In this document: positions 54,661 to 64,000 of the stretch, in pieces
Position numbering within the stretch: the stretch's first letter is position 1
How the letters are laid out: the number at the start of each line of letters is the position of its first letter
Assembly (NCBI RefSeq): GCF_030053415.1
Contig: NZ_JASGBJ010000002.1
Coordinates: forward strand, 1 to 64,000
Source of the DNA: Marinobacter sp. CHS3-4
Lineage (GTDB): Bacteria > Pseudomonadota > Gammaproteobacteria > Pseudomonadales > Oleiphilaceae
DNA length: 64,000 bases
Direction of reading: 5' to 3'
The notes under the pieces: model-generated
The model's input: only the letters and a program-made list of their open reading frames with translations
Database searches by the model: none
What the model was told of the DNA's origin: nothing
Program-made: the position numbers and the translations under genes

Positions 54661-55464
54661 GTGACTGACAACACAGTTCGCAAGGTTTACCTTTGGATGG
54701 CGGTGTTGCTGTCAGTGTTTGTCGTGTCCGGTTGTGTGACAACAACGGATAGCCGCTTCAAGCGCGAAGCGGACAAAGAACAGGCCGTAAAGAATTACGT
54801 CCAACTTGCCACGGCCTATATCGGTCAAGGCAACCTGGACCGTGCTCGAAATCACATCGACCGGGCAACGGAAATTGCGCCGGATGAAGCGTCAGTGCTT
54901 GCCGCGAAAGGGTTGCTGCTTCAGGCCGACAGCGAAATGGAACTGGCTGAGCAATCTTATCGCCGGGCGTTGGCCGACGATGAAGGTTACACCAGAGGCC
55001 GTGTGTATTACGGTGCTTTCCTTTATGGTCAGAAGCGGTTCGAGGAATCCCGCGATCAGTTCGCAGCTGCGTCCCGTGACACAGACTACAAAGACCGTGC
55101 ATCGGTCTTTTTCAATCTGGGCCTGACCGAGGAGCGACTGGGAGATCTCGACGCGGCTGCCCGTGCTTACAAACGCTCGGTAGAGCTATCACGCGGCAGT
55201 GCTGAATCCCTGTTGGCGTTGTCTCGCGTGCTTGTGGCTAACAATAATTATTCTGCTGCCTCTCGCTATTACGGGCGGTTGACCGGGATGATGCAGAGGA
55301 ACAGCAATCTTCGTCATTCCCCGGAAAGTTTGCTTACCGGTATTCGTATTGCCCACCATTTTGGTGATATCGATCGTGAGGCTAGCCTTGGGCTGCTTTT
55401 GAAAAGCGATTTCCCTGACTCCTTAGAATACCAACAATACAAGGCGTTGAAATCTGATGGATAG
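54661..55464 (+). CDS. pilF: Type IV pilus biogenesis lipoprotein PilF/PilW
   Basis: A 267-residue outer-membrane pilotin that helps assemble the PilQ secretin. Lipobox VVSGC after a signal segment, then TPR repeats (NYVQLATAYIGQGNLDRARN; ASVFFNLGLTEERLGDLDAA). GTG start at 54661 chosen because GGAGAGG precedes it and it directly opens the signal peptide; the frame extends to ATG 54598 inside rlmN. Overlaps rodZ by 8 nt. Confidence 0.92.
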   Translation: MTDNTVRKVYLWMAVLLSVFVVSGCVTTTDSRFKREADKEQAVKNYVQLATAYIGQGNLDRARNHIDRATEIAPDEASVLAAKGLLLQADSEMELAEQSYRRALADDEGYTRGRVYYGAFLYGQKRFEESRDQFAAASRDTDYKDRASVFFNLGLTEERLGDLDAAARAYKRSVELSRGSAESLLALSRVLVANNNYSAASRYYGRLTGMMQRNSNLRHSPESLLTGIRIAHHFGDIDREASLGLLLKSDFPDSLEYQQYKALKSDG

Positions 55465-56566
55465 TGATGAGCCAATACAGCCAGAAGTGGGTGAACCTGC
55501 AGGGCAACAGCTCAAGAAAGCCCGTGAAAAGCACGGCCTTAGCCAGAAAGACGTGGCAGACGCTCAGCATTTGCGGGTGTCCATCATTCAGTCCATTGAA
55601 GATGGCAAATATGAAGATATTGCCAGCGAATTGTTTCTGAAAGGCTATGTGCGGGCGTATGCAATGCAGGTGGGTGCCGACGCGGACGCATTGATTGAAA
55701 CGCTCGATGTGGAGCTGGAACCACTTCGCGAAGAGCGTAAAAAGCTTGAGCGTGAGAATCCGCTGATTGATATTGAACGCCGTCGCCGTCGTAAGCGCCA
55801 GGTTGCCAAGACTCTGGTTTGGATCCTGATTCTGGTTGGCGCCGCCTACGCAGGCTGGACCTTTTTCATCGAGCCTCGTGTTGCGACAGAAGTCGGAACC
55901 TCTGAGGTTGAGGCAGTGGAGGATCAGACTGATACCACCCTTACCAGTCAGCCTGAATCGGAAACGCTCCAAAGTGAGGTGGTTGAGCCTGCTGTTGATC
56001 AGCAGGAGGAGGCCGAGGCCACGGCTGATTCCGCTGGCTCTGGCGAATCCGCTGTGTCTGTGACCACGCCAGAGCAGACGTCGGAGCCAAATTCAGCCTT
56101 TGAATCGCAGGCAGTCGTCGAAGAGAACACCACATTGGAGCAAGAGCCGTCACCGGCAGTAGAGCCGGAAGAGGTCCCGGATACGGCATCCGAAGAACCG
56201 GTTGTGGCCGAAGCAGGTCCGGAGACGGAATCTTCCAACCTGGAAACGGTCAATGTAGAACCCGTCGTACAACCAGACCCGGTTTTCGAAGAAAGTGCTC
56301 AGCCTGAGGCGGTTGTTGAGCCCGCTAGGCTGGAAATGACATTTGTGGCAGATTGCTGGGTCCAGATCACCGATTCCTCCGGAGCCAGACTTGTTGCTTC
56401 CCTTCAAAGGGCTGGAGAGCAGGTGAGCGTGACAGGAAGGGCACCGCTCAAAGTCATCATTGGTGCCGTGGATGCTGTCGGGGACGTGAGTTTCAGCGGC
56501 GAGGCCGTCAATCTTTCAGACTACAGGGTGGTGAATAATCGAACCGAATTCACCCTGTCGCTCTGA
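55457..56566 (+). CDS. rodZ: Cell shape protein RodZ
   Basis: A 369-residue membrane protein linking MreB to the wall machinery. N-terminal helix-turn-helix (about 18-85; REKHGLSQKDVADAQHLRVS), one transmembrane helix (about 115-137), an acidic Glu/Val/Pro/Ser-rich linker (about 140-285), and the C-terminal DUF4115 periplasmic domain (EMTFVADCWVQITDSSG ...). Translation is coupled to pilF. Confidence 0.93.
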   Translation: MDSDEPIQPEVGEPAGQQLKKAREKHGLSQKDVADAQHLRVSIIQSIEDGKYEDIASELFLKGYVRAYAMQVGADADALIETLDVELEPLREERKKLERENPLIDIERRRRRKRQVAKTLVWILILVGAAYAGWTFFIEPRVATEVGTSEVEAVEDQTDTTLTSQPESETLQSEVVEPAVDQQEEAEATADSAGSGESAVSVTTPEQTSEPNSAFESQAVVEENTTLEQEPSPAVEPEEVPDTASEEPVVAEAGPETESSNLETVNVEPVVQPDPVFEESAQPEAVVEPARLEMTFVADCWVQITDSSGARLVASLQRAGEQVSVTGRAPLKVIIGAVDAVGDVSFSGEAVNLSDYRVVNNRTEFTLSL

Positions 56567-56595
56567 CCATTTTACTATTGCTCGGTTAGAAGGTT

Positions 56596-57714
56596 ATGAA
56601 TCAGGAATCTCCAATCGTCAGACGTAAATCCCGTCAAATCATGGTGGGCAACGTGCCTGTAGGAGGCGATGCGCCCATCGCTGTGCAGAGTATGACGAAT
56701 ACCAACACCTGCGACGTTGAGGCAACGGTGAATCAGATTGCCGCGATGCAAGAGGCCGGTGCCGACATTGTCCGGGTGTCTGTACCAAGTATGGATGCTG
56801 CAGAGGCGTTCGGCCGTATTCGGTCGCAGGTTTCGGTGCCCCTGGTTGCGGATATTCATTTTGATTACAAGATCGCTTTGCGCGTAGCCGAGCTGGGCGT
56901 TGACTGTTTGCGGATAAACCCCGGTAACATCGGGCGTGACGATCGGGTTAGCGCAGTGATCAGTGCAGCAAAAGATGGCAATATCCCGATTCGTATCGGT
57001 GTCAATGCAGGGTCGCTCGAAAAGGCGCTTCAGCGTAAATACGGCGAACCAAATGCCGATGCGCTGGTCGAGTCTGCCATGCGCCACATCGACATTCTGG
57101 ACCGTCATAATTTTCAGGACTTCAAGGTCAGCCTGAAAGCGTCAGAAGTGTTCATGACGGTAGAGGCCTATCGCAAGATTGCCCAGCAGATTGAACAGCC
57201 TCTGCACCTTGGCATTACCGAAGCCGGCGGCTTCCGTTCCGGCACGGTAAAATCGTCTATCGGGCTCGGAATGCTGTTGATGGACGGAATTGGTGACACC
57301 ATCCGGGTATCACTGGCCGCCGATCCGGTTCAGGAAATCAAAGTGGGCTTCGATATTCTCAAAAGCCTGCGGTTGCGCAGCCGAGGTATCAATTTTGTGG
57401 CCTGTCCGAGCTGCTCACGCCAAAACTTCGACGTCATCCAGACCATGAACGATCTTGAAGCCCGCCTTGAAGACGTCAACGAGTCCCTGGACGTGGCCAT
57501 CATCGGGTGTATCGTAAACGGTCCCGGAGAGGCAAAAGTGGCGGATCTGGGCTTGACCGGAGGCAGCCCGAAAAACCTCTTCTATATGTCTGGCAAACCT
57601 AACCAGAAGCTGGATAACGCGAACCTGACAGACGATCTGGAACGGTTGATTCGTGAAGAAGTGGCGCGCCGGAAAGAGCAGGAAGAGTCCATCATCACGC
57701 GCTCAGTTGATTGA
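56596..57714 (+). CDS. ispG: HMB-PP synthase IspG (GcpE)
   Basis: A 372-residue [4Fe-4S] enzyme of the MEP isoprenoid pathway. Cluster ligands in [11 protein letters not shown] and in [17 protein letters not shown]-terminal barrel with [20 protein letters not shown]. hisS follows, 38 nt on. Its essential cluster again implies another assembly scaffold. Confidence 0.96.
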   Translation: MNQESPIVRRKSRQIMVGNVPVGGDAPIAVQSMTNTNTCDVEATVNQIAAMQEAGADIVRVSVPSMDAAEAFGRIRSQVSVPLVADIHFDYKIALRVAELGVDCLRINPGNIGRDDRVSAVISAAKDGNIPIRIGVNAGSLEKALQRKYGEPNADALVESAMRHIDILDRHNFQDFKVSLKASEVFMTVEAYRKIAQQIEQPLHLGITEAGGFRSGTVKSSIGLGMLLMDGIGDTIRVSLAADPVQEIKVGFDILKSLRLRSRGINFVACPSCSRQNFDVIQTMNDLEARLEDVNESLDVAIIGCIVNGPGEAKVADLGLTGGSPKNLFYMSGKPNQKLDNANLTDDLERLIREEVARRKEQEESIITRSVD

Positions 57715-57752
57715 TAACACGTCACGAACAAACAGACAGATAAGGTTTTACT

Positions 57753-59030
57753 TTGGGAAAGATCCAGGCAATTCGCGGGATGAACGATATCCTGCCCGAT
57801 CAATCGCCGGTTTGGCAGTATGTTGAAAGTACCGTTCGGAAAGTGCTAGCCCAGTACGGCTATCAGGAAATCCGGATGCCAGTGGTCGAGCAGACTGACC
57901 TGTTCAAGCGATCCATTGGCGAGGTGACTGATATTGTCGAAAAGGAAATGTACACATTCGACGATCGTAACGGCGATAGCCTGACCCTCAGGCCCGAGGG
58001 CACTGCTGGGTGCGTTCGGGCTGCTGAACAGCACGGTCTGCTTTTCAACCAGACACGTCGTCTTTGGTACGCGGGCCCAATGTTTCGCCACGAACGCCCA
58101 CAGAAGGGCCGTTATCGGCAGTTCCATCAGATCGGGGTGGAATGTTTCGGTATGGTTGGTCCGGATATTGATGCCGAGCTACTGATTCTGACGGCGCGCC
58201 TTTGGCAAGAACTGGGTCTATCCGAACATACCCGCCTGGAAATCAACTCCATTGGCAGTTCAGACGCTCGTCGCGAGTTTCGTGCAGCACTGGTCAGTTA
58301 CCTTTCGGACTATACAGACCAGCTTGATGACGATAGCAAACGCAGGCTCGAGACAAACCCGTTGAGAATTCTGGACAGCAAAGATCCCAGGACCCAGGAA
58401 ATCCTGCAGGGCGCACCAGTACTTGACCAGTACCTGGACGACGAATCCCGGGAACATTTCCAGGCTCTGCGAGAAATGCTGGACGCCGCCGGGGTGACCT
58501 ATACAGTGAATACCGGGCTGGTTCGTGGCCTCGATTATTACGGCAAAACAGTCTTCGAATGGGTGACCGACAGTCTCGGGGCCCAGGGTACTGTCTGCGC
58601 CGGTGGCCGCTATGACGGACTGGTAGAACAGTTGGGTGGTAAACCAACGGTTGCGGTTGGTTTTGCGATGGGCCTGGAACGGCTGATTCTGTTGCTGGAG
58701 ACCCTTGATTTGATACCGGCTTCGGTAAATAACGATGCGGATGTGTACGTGACGGCCATGGGCGATAGCGCCGTCGCACCAGCGCTTAAACTGGCCGAGT
58801 TGCTGAGAAATGAACTTCCAGCGGCGACGATCATCAGCCACTGCGGCGGCGGTAGCTTTAAAAGTCAGATGAAAAAAGCCGACAAGAGTGGGGCGAAATA
58901 CGCCTTGGTGCTGGGTGAGAATGAAATTGCTTCAGGAACGGTCGGAGTCAAACCCCTGCGAACCAGTGATGATCAACAGGATGTTGAGCTGACCACAGTG
59001 GCGTCGGTGTTAAAGAATCTTTTGAGCTGA
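57753..59030 (+). CDS. hisS: Histidine-tRNA ligase
   Basis: A 425-residue class II synthetase. The start codon is TTG at 57753: the residues that follow ([20 protein letters not shown]) are the conserved beginning, and the next ATG (57780) would remove them. Motif 2 ([20 protein letters not shown]), the histidine loops ([21 protein letters not shown]-like) and motif 3 (GFAMGLERL) are intact. A Shine-Dalgarno AAGG precedes. Confidence 0.95.
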   Translation: MGKIQAIRGMNDILPDQSPVWQYVESTVRKVLAQYGYQEIRMPVVEQTDLFKRSIGEVTDIVEKEMYTFDDRNGDSLTLRPEGTAGCVRAAEQHGLLFNQTRRLWYAGPMFRHERPQKGRYRQFHQIGVECFGMVGPDIDAELLILTARLWQELGLSEHTRLEINSIGSSDARREFRAALVSYLSDYTDQLDDDSKRRLETNPLRILDSKDPRTQEILQGAPVLDQYLDDESREHFQALREMLDAAGVTYTVNTGLVRGLDYYGKTVFEWVTDSLGAQGTVCAGGRYDGLVEQLGGKPTVAVGFAMGLERLILLLETLDLIPASVNNDADVYVTAMGDSAVAPALKLAELLRNELPAATIISHCGGGSFKSQMKKADKSGAKYALVLGENEIASGTVGVKPLRTSDDQQDVELTTVASVLKNLLS

Positions 59031-59086
59031 GTTTGCTCGGCTCGTAAAATCTTTTTATTAAAACAAGTTAGAGAACGGGAGTCATC

Positions 59087-59743
59087 ATGGCGGAAATGCG
59101 CACTGAGGAAGAACAGGTCCAGGCAATCAAGGACTGGTGGAAGAAGAACGGCAGTTCCCTGTTAATTGGTGTCGGTGCAGCACTGGCCATCGTGTTTGGC
59201 TGGCAGGCATGGCAGCAACAACAGATGAACTATCGTACCGAGGCTGCTTCCCAGTTTGCCAATCTGATCAATGCCTACACCGATGAATCTCAGGAAGACA
59301 GGGCAGAGACTGTTAAATTTGTCGCCGAGACACTGCGTGAAGACTATTCCGACAGCGCTTATGCCGTATACGGCAGCATGATTCTGGCGAAACAGCAGTT
59401 GATGGACCAGTCAGACGCGGAGGCTGCCGTTGAGACCCTGAAGTGGGCGAATAGCCAGGTGGACGAGCAGGGGCCGCTTTCACTGATCATTCGTAGCCGG
59501 CTTGCACGCGCCCAGTTTGATGCAGAGCAATACGATGCCGCACTGGCGACCATTGACGGTGCCTCGGATGCAGACAGTTTTTCCGCCATTTTTTCTGAGC
59601 TGAAAGGCGATGTGCTGCTGGCCCAAGGCAACCCAGAAGCTGCGAAAGAGGCCTACCTTCAGGCTCGCGAGCAGAATATCGAGGGACGTGCCGGTGTGCT
59701 TGAGCTCAAACTTGCAGATCTGGGCGTCGGGGAGGGAGCCTGA
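59087..59743 (+). CDS. yfgM: Ancillary SecYEG translocon subunit YfgM
   Basis: A 218-residue single-span inner-membrane protein with a periplasmic TPR-like domain. Membrane segment about 22-42 (GSSLLIGVGAALAIVFGWQA). In E. coli it works with PpiD at the translocon. The stop overlaps the bamB start (TGATG). Confidence 0.9.
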   Translation: MAEMRTEEEQVQAIKDWWKKNGSSLLIGVGAALAIVFGWQAWQQQQMNYRTEAASQFANLINAYTDESQEDRAETVKFVAETLREDYSDSAYAVYGSMILAKQQLMDQSDAEAAVETLKWANSQVDEQGPLSLIIRSRLARAQFDAEQYDAALATIDGASDADSFSAIFSELKGDVLLAQGNPEAAKEAYLQAREQNIEGRAGVLELKLADLGVGEGA

Positions 59744-60981
59744 TGCCGGCACTGCTCTTTCGAGTGTCCTGGTTCGGCCGTTGCAGCCTCATTTTACTGA
59801 GTTCGTTGCTGGCCGCTTGTAGTTCTACTGATACCTTCGAAAAGCCTGCTCCGGTTCCCGAGATAGCTTCCTCTGTCTATCTCAAAGAGCTTTGGGACAT
59901 CAGCGTTGGCGATGGTCACGATGAGAGTTTTCTTTATCTGGAACCTCTTTATACCGGTGACGTCATTTACGCAGCGTCGGCTGATGGAGAGATCTACGCT
60001 CTGAAGCCAGAGACCGGAAAGATTATCTGGGAGCGTGACACCGATCTGTCGATCATGGCTGGCGTGGGTGGCGACCCTGATCAGCTCTATGTGGTGACTC
60101 GCAACGCACAACTTATTGCGCTCTCTCGTGAAGACGGAAAGGAAGCCTGGCGCGCACCGCTGCCTAATGAAGCGCTTGCGGCGCCTCGTTCTAACGGCTC
60201 TATGGTGGTTGCGCAAAGTATTGACGGCAAGGTCCATGCGTTTGATGTCGCCAGCGGTGAAAAGCTCTGGCAGTACGACAGTGCCGTTCCGGCGCTATCG
60301 TTGCGTGCGGCCGCTTCACCGCTCGTTGGCGCTGATATGGTGTTGGCCTCTCTGGCAAACGGAAGGCTAATGGCGCTGAGCAATGATACCGGCCAGCCGG
60401 TGTGGCAGTACCAGGTTGGCGAACCTGCTGGCCGCACGGAGCTGGAACGTCTGGTTGATGTGACAAGCGTGCCTCTGATCCTTGAAAGCGCTGCGATGGT
60501 GGTCGGCTATCAGGGCAAGCTGGCGTTAGTGGACATTCAATCTGGCCGTGAAATATGGAGTCGTGGAGCCTCGAGTCTCCACTCTCCCATGATTGGCCAG
60601 GGCAATATCTTCCTGTCCAGTGCCAACGGTGACATTATCGGGCTCCAAGGTAATGATCGTCGGGAAATTTGGCGTCAGGACAAGCTTGCCTGGCGGCAGC
60701 CGACTCAGCCGATCGTGATAGGTGATTATCTGGTCGTCGGAGATTTCGAGGGCTACATCCACCTTCTTTCCCTCTCGGACGGCACACTCCAGGGGCAGCA
60801 CTTGTTTGATGACGAAGGTTTGAGAGTGCCGTTCAAGTTGATGGATGACGAAAAGTTGCTGGTTTACGGCAACAGTGGCGAAATGAGTGTTTTTGAACTG
60901 ACCGATAAAAAGCAGTCATTCTCCAGAAATCGGTCTTGCCCATACCCCAAGGGCCATTTTTGGTGTAGTGAGCCCCTATGA
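59743..60981 (+). CDS. bamB: Outer membrane assembly lipoprotein BamB
   Basis: A 412-residue beta-propeller lipoprotein of the BAM complex. Signal peptide and lipobox LLAAC, then PQQ-like repeats ([40 protein letters not shown]). The final 20 residues after FELTDKKQS (with two Cys) are not typical of the family and overlap der by 4 nt; they may be an extension or a small frame error. Confidence 0.93.
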   Translation: MPALLFRVSWFGRCSLILLSSLLAACSSTDTFEKPAPVPEIASSVYLKELWDISVGDGHDESFLYLEPLYTGDVIYAASADGEIYALKPETGKIIWERDTDLSIMAGVGGDPDQLYVVTRNAQLIALSREDGKEAWRAPLPNEALAAPRSNGSMVVAQSIDGKVHAFDVASGEKLWQYDSAVPALSLRAAASPLVGADMVLASLANGRLMALSNDTGQPVWQYQVGEPAGRTELERLVDVTSVPLILESAAMVVGYQGKLALVDIQSGREIWSRGASSLHSPMIGQGNIFLSSANGDIIGLQGNDRREIWRQDKLAWRQPTQPIVIGDYLVVGDFEGYIHLLSLSDGTLQGQHLFDDEGLRVPFKLMDDEKLLVYGNSGEMSVFELTDKKQSFSRNRSCPYPKGHFWCSEPL

Positions 60982-62402
60982 CCCCCGTAATAGCACTGGT
61001 CGGCCGCCCCAACGTTGGAAAATCAACGCTGTTCAATCAGATGACCCGAACGAGGGACGCGTTGGTGGCCGATTTTCCGGGCCTCACTCGCGATCGCAAG
61101 TACGGTGAGGGCAACTACGAAGGCCAACGGTTTATCGTGATCGACACCGGCGGTTTGACCGGCGATGAGGAAGGCCTGGATGCCGAAATGGCCCGGCAGT
61201 CCATGCAGGCTGTGGAAGAGGCAGATATCGTCCTGTTTCTTGTTGACGGTAAGGCCGGGTTGAACGGTGGTGATGAATTGATCGCCAGCCACCTCAGGAA
61301 AACTGGTAAGCGGGCTCATCTTGTCGTCAATAAAACCGATGGCCAGGACCCCGATATTGCGGCGTCCGATTTCTATGGTCTTGGGTTCGAATCTACCTAT
61401 CTTATTGCGGCTTCGCACAATCGCGGCATTCGTTCGATGCTGGAGGAACTGCTTCCATCCGCCGAAGAGGTAGAGGAACAGGACAGGGCGGATCGATACC
61501 CCGGAATCAGGATCGGAATCGTTGGTCGACCAAACGTTGGCAAATCTACCCTGGTTAATCGGATGCTGGGTGAAGACAGGGTCGTGGTCTACGATATGCC
61601 CGGCACTACCCGTGATAGCGTCTACATACCTTACGAACGGCATGATAAGCAGTACACGCTGATTGATACCGCGGGTGTAAGGCGGCGCAAGAATGTCAGT
61701 GAGGTTGTCGAGAAGTTTTCGATCATCAAAACGCTTCAGGCAATTGATGACGCCCATGTTGTGATTCTGGTGATTGATGCCAGGGAAGGGCTGGTCGATC
61801 AGGACCTCCACCTGATTGGTTTCGTGCTGGACGCCGGGCGCTCTCTGGTGATCGCCGTGAACAAATGGGACGGTATGGATCCGGAAGACCGGGCCAGGGT
61901 CAAAGAGCAGGTAGCAAGGCGTCTGGATTTTCTGGATTACGCCGACAAGCACTTTATTTCGGCGCTTCACGGCTCCGGTGTGGGTGTCATGTACGAGTCG
62001 GTTCAAGCCTGTTATGAATCAGCCATGGCGAAATGGCCAACCAATCGATTGACCGCCATCCTCCAGGACGCGACGGCTCAGCACCAGCCGCCACTGGTTC
62101 AAGGCAGGCGAATCAAGCTACGTTATGCTCACCAGGGTGGCTCGAACCCGCCTGTGATCGTTGTTCATGGAAACCAGACGGATTCATTGCAAGGGTCCTA
62201 TAAGCGGTACCTGGAGAACACCTTCCGTTCCGTGCTGAACGTGACAGGGTCACCGATCCGCTTCGAATTTCGGTCCAGCGACAATCCCTATGCCAACAAG
62301 GTGAGTCGTCTGACGCCCCGCCAGAAGGTCAAGCAAGACAATGATCGAAAGAAAGGTCGACCGATTCGCAAAAAGGCGAGGATGAAAAGCAAGAAGCGTT
62401 GA
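60978..62402 (+). CDS. der: Ribosome assembly GTPase Der (EngA)
   Basis: A 474-residue protein with two GTPase domains and a KH-like end. Each has [10 protein letters not shown] (about residues 8 and 184), DTGG/DTAG switch II and NK-x-D (VNKTDG, VNKWDG). Acts in 50S ribosome assembly. The basic C-terminal tail is typical. Convergent with the next gene, 2 nt apart. Confidence 0.97.
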   Translation: MTPVIALVGRPNVGKSTLFNQMTRTRDALVADFPGLTRDRKYGEGNYEGQRFIVIDTGGLTGDEEGLDAEMARQSMQAVEEADIVLFLVDGKAGLNGGDELIASHLRKTGKRAHLVVNKTDGQDPDIAASDFYGLGFESTYLIAASHNRGIRSMLEELLPSAEEVEEQDRADRYPGIRIGIVGRPNVGKSTLVNRMLGEDRVVVYDMPGTTRDSVYIPYERHDKQYTLIDTAGVRRRKNVSEVVEKFSIIKTLQAIDDAHVVILVIDAREGLVDQDLHLIGFVLDAGRSLVIAVNKWDGMDPEDRARVKEQVARRLDFLDYADKHFISALHGSGVGVMYESVQACYESAMAKWPTNRLTAILQDATAQHQPPLVQGRRIKLRYAHQGGSNPPVIVVHGNQTDSLQGSYKRYLENTFRSVLNVTGSPIRFEFRSSDNPYANKVSRLTPRQKVKQDNDRKKGRPIRKKARMKSKKR

Positions 62403-62404
62403 TA

Positions 62405-64000
62405 TCAGGCCTTCACGCGGTGGTTCGTTCTTAACCATTCGCAGAACTGGTCTTCCGGCATCGGTTTGCTATAGAAGTAACCCTGTGAAAAATCACACCC
62501 TTCCTGTTTGAGGAAGTGCGTTTGCGCTTCCTCCTCGACGCCCTCTGCAATAACCCGAAGATCCAGGCTGTGTGCCATGTTGATAATAGCTTTAACAAGC
62601 GATGCGTCGTCGTGTTCTTTCATGACATCCTGAACAAAGGATTTATCAATTTTCAGTGTGTCGAATGGATAGCTCTTCAGGTAGCTCAGCGCAGAGAAAC
62701 CGGTACCAAAATCGTCGACCGACAGGCGAATTCCGGACTCGTCGAGTTGCCGCAAAATATCTGCAGTTTCAATAGTGTTGTCGAGGATCAGCCTTTCGGT
62801 GATCTCAAGTTCAAGCTGGTCCGGTTCCAACCCACTGTCTTCCAGCGCACTCATCACCGTTTCGACGAAAGATGGATCGCGGAATTGGCGGGGCGATACG
62901 TTCACTGAAATGCCAATTCTGGTACCGGTCTGTTCCCGCCAACGCATGGCGGCAAGACAGCTTTCTCGCAAAACCCATTCACCAATCGGCGTGATCAGGC
63001 CAGTTTCCTCGGCAAGAGGAATGAATCGGTCTGGCATGACCATGCCAAGGCTCGGGTTGCGCCAGCGCAGAAGGGCTTCCGCAAAGGACAGTCGGCCAGT
63101 ATCGGTGTATACGATGGGCTGGTAATACAGTTCGAATTCCTGCTGCTCCAGCGCTCTCCGCATCAGCGATTCCATCTGCAGGCGCTCGTGGGAAACTTCC
63201 GTCATCTCCGGAGTGAATACCGCAAAGGAGCTCTTCCCTTTATTTTTTGCCTGGTACATCGCTGCGTCAGCGTGCTGCAACAGCATCCCACTACTGTCGG
63301 CATCCTGCGGGAATATGGAAATGCCAATGCTAGTGGTCACAAATACTTCTTGGCTATTTAGAAGATAGGGGGGCTCGAAGGTGGCCAGAATCCTGTCTGC
63401 CACCTGAGTGGTTGCCTCGAGATCCGCCAATCCTGGAAGTATCACCAGGAATTCGTCGCCACCCAAGCGCGCGACGGTACTTGTGCCGCGAAGGCAGCTG
63501 GAAATTCGTCGGGCTGCTTCGATCAACAGGTTGTCGCCCGAATCGTGCCCGAGGGTATCGTTAATGTGCTTGAAATTATCCAGGTCGAGGAACATGACCC
63601 CCACAAGCGTGTTTTCACGCCTTGCCTGAGCCAGAGCGAGCTTGAGACGATCCAGCGCCAGCATCCGATTGGGCAACCCGGTCAGGATGTCGTAGTTCGC
63701 CTGCCTGAGCAGTTGCTGCTCGTAGCGTTTACGGATGCTGATATCTTCACCCAGAATCAGATACCCCGTCGGGTCTCCCTGCGGGCTCTTGATAGGCGTG
63801 ACAACCAGCTGCTCCCAAAAGCGTTCACCGTTTTTACGGACGCTGTTCACTTCGCCTTGCCAAACACCAACGCGCTGAACCTGCAGACGAATTGACTGCC
63901 ACAGCTGCTTGCTTTCGCGCTGGGCGTTACTGTCGTCGCTCAAGGTTCCCGGGTGCTTTCCCAATATCGATTCCGGATCGTATCCGGTGAGCTGGGTAAA
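62405..64000 (-). CDS. PAS-GGDEF-EAL protein, 5' part outside the window
   Basis: The gene is cut by the right edge; an open frame continues to 64000 with no stop (FTQLTGYDPESILGKHPG is a clear PAS start), so the apparent TTG start at 63964 is not real. Order: PAS/PAC to about 95 residues in, GGDEF domain (intact RLGGDEFLVI), EAL domain (AEALLRW, and VDDFGTGFSALSYL). No RxxD I-site is seen just before GGDEF. Both c-di-GMP synthesis and breakdown motifs look intact; which one dominates cannot be read. Confidence 0.93.
   Translation of the reverse strand, partial: FTQLTGYDPESILGKHPGTLSDDSNAQRESKQLWQSIRLQVQRVGVWQGEVNSVRKNGERFWEQLVVTPIKSPQGDPTGYLILGEDISIRKRYEQQLLRQANYDILTGLPNRMLALDRLKLALAQARRENTLVGVMFLDLDNFKHINDTLGHDSGDNLLIEAARRISSCLRGTSTVARLGGDEFLVILPGLADLEATTQVADRILATFEPPYLLNSQEVFVTTSIGISIFPQDADSSGMLLQHADAAMYQAKNKGKSSFAVFTPEMTEVSHERLQMESLMRRALEQQEFELYYQPIVYTDTGRLSFAEALLRWRNPSLGMVMPDRFIPLAEETGLITPIGEWVLRESCLAAMRWREQTGTRIGISVNVSPRQFRDPSFVETVMSALEDSGLEPDQLELEITERLILDNTIETADILRQLDESGIRLSVDDFGTGFSALSYLKSYPFDTLKIDKSFVQDVMKEHDDASLVKAIINMAHSLDLRVIAEGVEEEAQTHFLKQEGCDFSQGYFYSKPMPEDQFCEWLRTNHRVKA

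Overview
The window looks like the chromosome of a marine gammaproteobacterium of the Marinobacter type. This is inferred from gene content and order, not from a search. The signs are a polar-type flgBCDEFGHIJKL block with sigma54-like promoters, a split B12-dependent ribonucleotide reductase (nrdJa/nrdJb), a long-form QueF, a FutA/FbpA iron uptake pair, and a housekeeping run from suhB to der that resembles the Pseudomonas iscR-to-der neighbourhood. Except for the first 0.9 kb, base composition is fairly even and moderately GC-rich.

Left end (1-4.2 kb), accessory: the window opens inside an integron-like cassette array. One complete cassette (173-876) carries an AT-rich ankyrin-like gene between two attC-type sites. 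A LysR regulator follows, divergent from a DUF2000 gene and a LysE-type exporter, and then a MAPEG membrane protein. A repeat containing part of the attC end occurs on both sides of the LysR-DUF2000-LysE block. Next comes a tandem universal stress protein followed 5 nt later by a giant (2,834 aa) cyclic beta-glucan synthase-like protein.

Middle (13.7-31.1 kb): nrdJa-nrdJb (minus strand) with a NrdR-box-like promoter and a leader of about 280 nt; a long-chain acyl-CoA synthetase; a hot-dog thioesterase; an Fe(III) ABC permease and binding protein with Fur-like boxes; a PilZ protein, a lipoprotein and an HD-GYP protein that has lost most metal ligands; a two-gene ABC exporter; queF; a class III adenylate cyclase; and a small nitroreductase.

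Flagellar block (31.3-42.7 kb): ten basal-body, hook and junction genes in canonical order, followed by tRNA-Leu(CAA).

Right part (42.8-64 kb): queA-tgt-yajC-secD-secF (queuosine and Sec translocon accessory genes); a suhB homologue without the canonical catalytic aspartates, divergent from trmJ-cysE; then iscR-iscS followed directly by ndk. The usual iscU-iscA-hscB-hscA-fdx genes are absent from this locus, and IscS lacks the C-terminal tail that contacts IscU. The series continues rlmN-pilF-rodZ-ispG-hisS-yfgM-bamB-der and ends in a PAS-GGDEF-EAL protein cut by the window edge.

The strongest candidates for something unusual are the stripped-down isc locus with a tail-less IscS, the SuhB pseudoenzyme beside it, the degenerate HD-GYP protein, and the integron cassette with its duplicated end. 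I did not find a clear new defence or biosynthetic system.
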